Origin: Oasisia sp. SBJ-2009
Taxonomy: Eukaryota; Annelida; Polychaeta; Sabellida; Siboglinidae
DNA length: 64,000 bases
Direction of reading: 5' to 3'
Assembly: GCA_964017155.1 (NCBI GenBank)
Contig: OZ024854.1
Span: 54,119,941-54,183,940, forward strand
Shown here: positions 33,251 to 64,000 of the stretch, in pieces
How the letters are laid out: every line of letters starts with the position of its first letter
Numbering within the stretch: the first letter of the stretch is position 1
Position numbers and translations under genes: made by a program
Notes under the pieces: generated by a model
The model's input: only the letters and a program-made list of their open reading frames with translations
Told to the model about the DNA's origin: nothing
Databases searched by the model: none

Positions 33251-33949
33251 AAAATTTCGCCATTGCATTGGCATTATCCATTTATTGTAGCATCAGGCCC
33301 TAGCATTCTATCAATCGCTTCAAGGCCTGCTAATTCCACAGCACAATTTTCTCAAAATTCTAATTGGCTAGTGTAATATAGCTTTAATTTCAACTTGGTT
33401 TTTTTTACAAAGGAATATTAAATTAATGCAACACTATAAACAGACTGCCTCGTTTAAAAACGAGTAATGAGTAATCATTCACTATCCGCTTGATGGCGCC
33501 ACGGATGCGTCACACCTAATTACGCCGCTAGTCCGACTAGTGGCAGCGTAGCGTAGGCGAACCGATTCGTCCAGCTAGCCTGTCGCAGCGCAGCGGTCAT
33601 ACACTGTCAGCTCCGTGGCGTTACGCTAATGACGTCTCTACGTTAGCTCTGTCATGTATCGTGGAAGACGCATTTTACATATGAACGTCCGAACCCTGGA
33701 TGCCATCGAGCGCACATAAGGTAAGCATCCGAGCACTAGTCGCATTGTGGAGCCTGCTGCATTATTGGTCGCAGTTGTCAAGTCCGGTCTACCGCCGACC
33801 GCGGGCAGAGCTTTGCCGGGGCGCAGTGAAGCTTGTCGCTGTTGATCGTTCATCCTTTCACCAGTCTAGCGCCGCGTGAATGCGGGCTGGTCGAGGGTGC
33901 ATTGTCACCGTAATTACTCTGCATCGGAGTACGACACGTATGCAGTTCA

Positions 33950-34120
33950 TTTGTTGGCGACTGGAACATTTACCGACTTTGAGATTGGTCAACCCTTTTG
34001 TCTTGATGCGTCTCTGAGCTCGGTTGCCAAGGACGCAATAGAAGTCTTCTTGTTCTTCTTAATTATTATTACTAGTATTTCGGGCATTGTAGAACCCTCA
34101 TTGCTGGGCTTTTTCAGCAC
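33950..34120 (+). mobile_element. L2-like LINE 3' tail
   Basis: The string gactttgagattggtcaacc ... gcgtctctgagctcggttgc ... aaggacgcaatagaagtctt ... aattattattact is the 3' end also found, interrupted, at 57880-57938 plus 61252-61300. Confidence 0.65.
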
Positions 34121-34132
34121 TAGGATATACAC

Positions 34133-34525
34133 TAAGGATGGGACGAATATTCGATTCGTATTCGAAATTTCGCATCTATATAAGCGAATATTGCTCGAAT
34201 ATTTTCCTTCATTTCCTCCGCCGCAAAATCGGTCCCGGGCTATCTCTTACTGTCTGACTTAACTATGAATAAACTACAACCACCAAACTACTACTCACAT
34301 ATCTTATATGTATGTATACACACACTAGATGTCACAAACTTAAGCTAATAAACTTCACAAAACAAACTTGCGTAAAACTCGGCGGCAACGCGGTCCCAGC
34401 AAGACATCTCAACAACGTTCAGTATTCTAATCAAATTTGGAGCCACTGAATCTTCTTATTCGATTCGTATTCGAAATGTCGACGGTATTCGATTCGATTG
34501 AAATTCCAGATTCGTCCCATCCTTA
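34133..34525. mobile_element. hAT-like MITE, 393 bp, with 8-bp target duplication
   Basis: Perfect 16-bp inverted ends TAAGGATGGGACGAAT are flanked by identical 8-bp copies ATATACAC at 34125-34132 and 34526-34533. Subterminal attcgattcgtattcgaa words occur near both ends. There is no coding capacity. The TARNG start and 8-bp duplication place it in hAT. Confidence 0.92.
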
Positions 34526-34533
34526 ATATACAC

Positions 34534-35507
<974 letters not shown>

Positions 35508-35734
35508 GCGCGCTCGGAGAGTTAACCGACTGGACGCATCGCCGCGTGTCATGCCACGTGTTTGAACTATACGGTGGGATCACACGCACCCATAAAACTT
35601 CCTCCGAACAGCAAAACGTAAACGTGTATCTAAATAGAAGACGGTGGAAATTATTCGCGCATGTCGACAGCACGCAACATGTGACGAGAGGGTTGATCCA
35701 GAACGGGAAAGCAATCGAACAGTAAACAACGGGG

Positions 35735-35748
35735 AGAGAGAGAGAGAG

Positions 35749-35835
<87 letters not shown>

Positions 35836-35850
35836 GAGAGAAAAAAGAGA
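35735..35850. repeat. (GA)n(GT)n(GA)n compound microsatellite
   Basis: A short GA run, about 80 bp of GT, then GA-rich sequence. Confidence 0.95.
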
Positions 35851-36432
35851 GAGAGGAGAGTTGCTGACCTAACATTGAGCATAGCAGAAAGGAGAACTAA
35901 AGACACAGAGAATTGTTGAGGCTGAGATCGTTTGCGAGCCTTGCATTCAACTGACTGTATTGTCCTAAAAGGAATATTCATCACACAACTCATGCTCTAG
36001 TGTGCAAACAAACGAAATATAGTACACGTTAGACGTGTAATTGACGAAGAATGCAACAACAACAAACACACCCGTGGACATCAGCATTACTTGTTCAACA
36101 TTCTGATCGTCGCACGCGCAAAACTCCTGCTGTACCGGAACCATGTTGCATTCCATGCACCGATACATCGTTCCGGACGGAAGTAGACGAAAGAACGAGT
36201 GGAGCGGGAGATCAGAATCAGCGGCGACAACACGGGCTTTGTGCCCCGCTCCTGGGTCCGAAGATGGTATGAAACTTACTCACGACATTATAAGTAAAAA
36301 CGTAACAAATAGCAAAGAAACTACGCATGCGACTGGAACGTTGAACATAATTCTTTATTTTGACACGGATAACTCTGGTGTGGGAAGTATCGAATCGCGC
36401 TACGGTTAGTGCGCACAATAGATCAAGCGCCG

Positions 36433-36800
36433 CTTCACTGACGTTGTTAAGAGCTCTTACACCTAATTTTGCTCTTTAAAATATTTTTTTATCAGTGATC
36501 TTGAATACCTGACAACTGTCAGCACCGTGACGCGGAACATTGTCACTGGTGTGTCATGGAAATAGTGTCCACTGTAATATGGTAATGTATCCTGTTTAAC
36601 TACATCAACACATACGATTGTTGTAAATGGTGTGTGAATGGCTCGTCCATTGAAAATAGTGAAAATAAGCAATGTCAGCGGGTAAACCTAAAATTATCAA
36701 TAAATATTTACGTTTTGAAAAATTCTTAAATTAAACAACTGATTTTGTTTAAGGATAAAGTTTCCTCAGGAGCTCTCTATTGTAGTGAAATGGTCCCCTG
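36433..36800. repeat. Interspersed repeat with inverted ends (gagctct words)
   Basis: The left end cttcactgacgttgttaaga continues gctctta; the right end, complemented, reads catttcactacaatagagag then ctcctga. The left 150 bp (cagtgatcttgaatac, ctggtgtgtcatgg-aatagtg) recurs inverted at 41395-41580. Confidence 0.6.
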
Positions 36801-37979
36801 TTCACGATGGTGGCAGAGGGAGTGTACTCAAATGTACGCCTGGTGACACGTCCGTTGTCCCCACAAGCAAGGGCACAAGGGCAAACACGTCCAGGGACTT
36901 ACAATAGCGGACACGTTGCAATCTCCAGGAGTTGCGTCCGCAACTGATTGTTTCATAAACTTTTACTGTCGTATAATTAATTACCGTAGCATACTTGGCA
37001 CGTCGAATCACATATGACCACAGCGTCGGATATACGACACCGTTAACACCAACAACACATTACGTCACCGACACGTCGCGGCAACGTCAAGATCAACACC
37101 AGCGGTACGTTATAACAACGTAACACCAGGCACGTTGTGGCGAGGTTAACGCTAGCACTAGCAACGCGTTGTGTCCATAGGTTAATGCTAGCAACACGTT
37201 ATGACAATCCGGCGTGAGCAACTCGCCAGCTGTATGTACTTTATTCGGCGAATTTTGACCAGACAGTAATAGGCTCGCTACGCATTGGTCATTGGCAATA
37301 TCCACCTGCGCGCCCACGCAAGTGTTGCCAATATCATCGACCACACCGCCTGTTTGCATCATGAGAGCTTGCACGAGCGATACAGCAGGCCTTTTCGTGA
37401 CCTCTTCCGGAACATGCACCTGTTTGCTGAATGCTGTCACTGAGACGCGAACATCGATCGATACACAACTGCATCTAGTGGTGGCCTCGGCCATCGGCTA
37501 GGTCTTGACCACGGGTCACGAACAGGAGCACGTACCGCACGAAAGCGATAGGTTGCGTTTCGTCTTTAGAATACGATTTTGTGACCCACGCGCGACCCAA
37601 ATCGCCAGTGATGTGGAAAGTTCATCAAAGGCAGCCGGATTTCGGCACTGATAAATTAGTGTGGTATTCACAGTGGATATGCGCACGCAGTAACAGAGCA
37701 TTAGTTACGGACTAGCGTGAATGGCGACCGACGTTGTCCCGAGAGTGCGTCTGTTGCTCCAGTGCATCCGCTCGGGGTCTGTTCGTTTTGTCTGACAGTC
37801 GGTGTCGGTCAGCCGTGAATGCACAAGTGCAGGAACGACGGGTCTTTGTGGTCCTAAATAATCACACGGCCGCTACAGGCAGGCACGCAAGGCACCCCGT
37901 GGCATGCACGCGGGCACCACACACACAAATACACCCATATGTGTGTTTACATCACATACATACTCTCCTTCATTCATGT
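36801..37979. other. GC-richer region without a recognised gene
   Basis: Degenerate acgtt/caac-rich words occur at 37040-37200. ORFs of 133 and 69 codons overlap on opposite strands at 37093-37501 and match no family I know. This may be the 5' flank or promoter area of the SLC38A11-like gene. Confidence 0.35.
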
Positions 37980-38011
37980 CCATATATGCATACATGCATA
38001 CATGCATACAT

Positions 38012-38076
<65 letters not shown>

Positions 38077-38087
38077 CACATGCACAC

Positions 38088-38153
<66 letters not shown>

Positions 38154-38158
38154 ACACA
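37980..38158. repeat. (CATA)n/(CA)n compound microsatellite
   Basis: Tetramer CATA units, then two CA runs separated by a cggacacatg patch. Confidence 0.96.
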
Positions 38159-38655
38159 CTTAAATTCGGGTCAGGGGGTCGGGTTTACGAAACGATGCCT
38201 TTAGTATAGCTACCATTTAAAAATATATAAACGGGAATAAAAATGCAGGAGTAAAAACCAATTGCTTTTCTACGCTAGTCGAATGACACCATCTTTTATA
38301 GTATTTCGGCGGCTGAACAATGCGACAATGATATTGTTGTATAACATTTAGTAATATCCATAAAAAAAAATGCTGTTTCATATGCAAACACAAAATCTCT
38401 AAGAAAGTATTTTTCAATCCAGTGCATGATAGGTTATAATGGCCGCCTATGTAAAATAGAATGCGGTCTGACTCCAGATCGGCTAATTGTTGATCTAGAT
38501 TGAGTGAGTAGTAAGCATCGTATAAAACAAGTATTATCAGTGGACCAGTATAGATCTGCTTGGTGGTTGTAGCGAATCTATCAAATCAAGTATCGCCTAC
38601 CGTAATCTTCCTCATCTTACTGCCGTGATTCACTGAATTGTTTTGGCGCATTTGT

Positions 38656-38664
38656 GTGTGTTTG

Positions 38665-38759
<95 letters not shown>

Positions 38760-38761
38760 AT
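38656..38761. repeat. (GTGC)n tetranucleotide microsatellite
   Basis: About 26 units of TGCG, about 150 bp upstream of the first SLC38A11-like exon. Confidence 0.97.
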
Positions 38762-38909
38762 ACCCTCATATATTTGTTTTCAGTCGAAATCTATCAATCA
38801 GTTGATGCAACTAAAGAATTTGTATCTTATCAATTGTGCATTTTCGTGAATTCGCCCGGAGCCAATGTTTCAAAGTGGAGTTTTTAATGACGTTTTTAAT
38901 CAGTTGTAG

Positions 38910-63891
<24,982 letters not shown>

Positions 63892-63915
63892 GTCAGTACA
63901 ACATCCGTGGTGACG

Positions 63916-63918
<3 letters not shown>

Positions 63919-63960
<42 letters not shown>
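63919..63960. repeat. (TA)n microsatellite
   Basis: A short TA run just after exon 5. Confidence 0.95.
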
Positions 63961-63962
<2 letters not shown>

Positions 63963-64000
63963 TACTACGTTATTTATAATCTCTTCGGCAAGTGGAACCA

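Overview
This window is eukaryotic, probably from a lophotrochozoan and most likely a mollusc. The evidence is the small GT-AG exons in kilobase introns, the mixture of CR1/L2-type LINE remnants, tRNA-derived SINEs and hAT/Harbinger-type DNA elements, and the very heavy microsatellite load. The phylum is an inference. Nothing bacterial or organellar was seen.

Two multi-exon genes could be rebuilt on the + strand. Positions 1451-16787 hold eleven exons, in consistent phase and ending in a stop, of a plexin domain-containing protein (PLXDC1/2, tumour endothelial marker 7 family). It has an S/T-rich linker, the conserved extracellular domain, an eight-cysteine PSI module, a T/P/H-rich mucin-like stalk, one transmembrane helix and a short basic tail. 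Its first exon(s) lie outside the window. Positions 38910-63891 hold the first five coding exons of an SLC38A11-like sodium-coupled amino acid transporter; the gene runs off the right edge. Between them, at 25154-25355, lies one terminal exon that aligns by eye with the GTPase effector domain (GED) of Mx/dynamin-family GTPases. No partner exons were found, so it is either the end of a gene with unseen exons or an orphan.

Layout: 1-16.8 kb is the PLXDC gene, with introns carrying a 31-bp minisatellite, SINE copies, two CR1-like LINE tails and a Rex1-like LINE fragment. 17.8-18.3 kb is a Harbinger-type MITE. 22.1-24.6 kb holds LINE remnants, a GTTCAAC decamer array and a 120-bp inverted repeat. 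25.1-25.4 kb is the GED exon. 25.9-28.0 kb is a decayed LINE on the minus strand. 29.4-32.0 kb is a Myb/SANT-like pseudogene split by a 2.19-kb hAT element with a perfect 8-bp target duplication. 34.1-34.5 kb is a small hAT MITE with its own 8-bp duplication. 35-49 kb is dominated by simple repeats inside and just before SLC38A11 intron 1. 49.3-49.6 kb is a minisatellite built on the splice donor of SLC38A11 exon 3. 57.9-61.3 kb is a 3.3-kb foldback-like element with ends made of repeated GACAACTCGGCC, inserted into an L2-type LINE tail and bounded by an 8-bp duplication.

Most long open frames here are translations of tandem repeats (poly TH, IY, VC, SVRP, RIASH and similar) and are not genes. 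The PLXDC and SLC38A11 products are both membrane proteins, but nothing in the sequence links them functionally.
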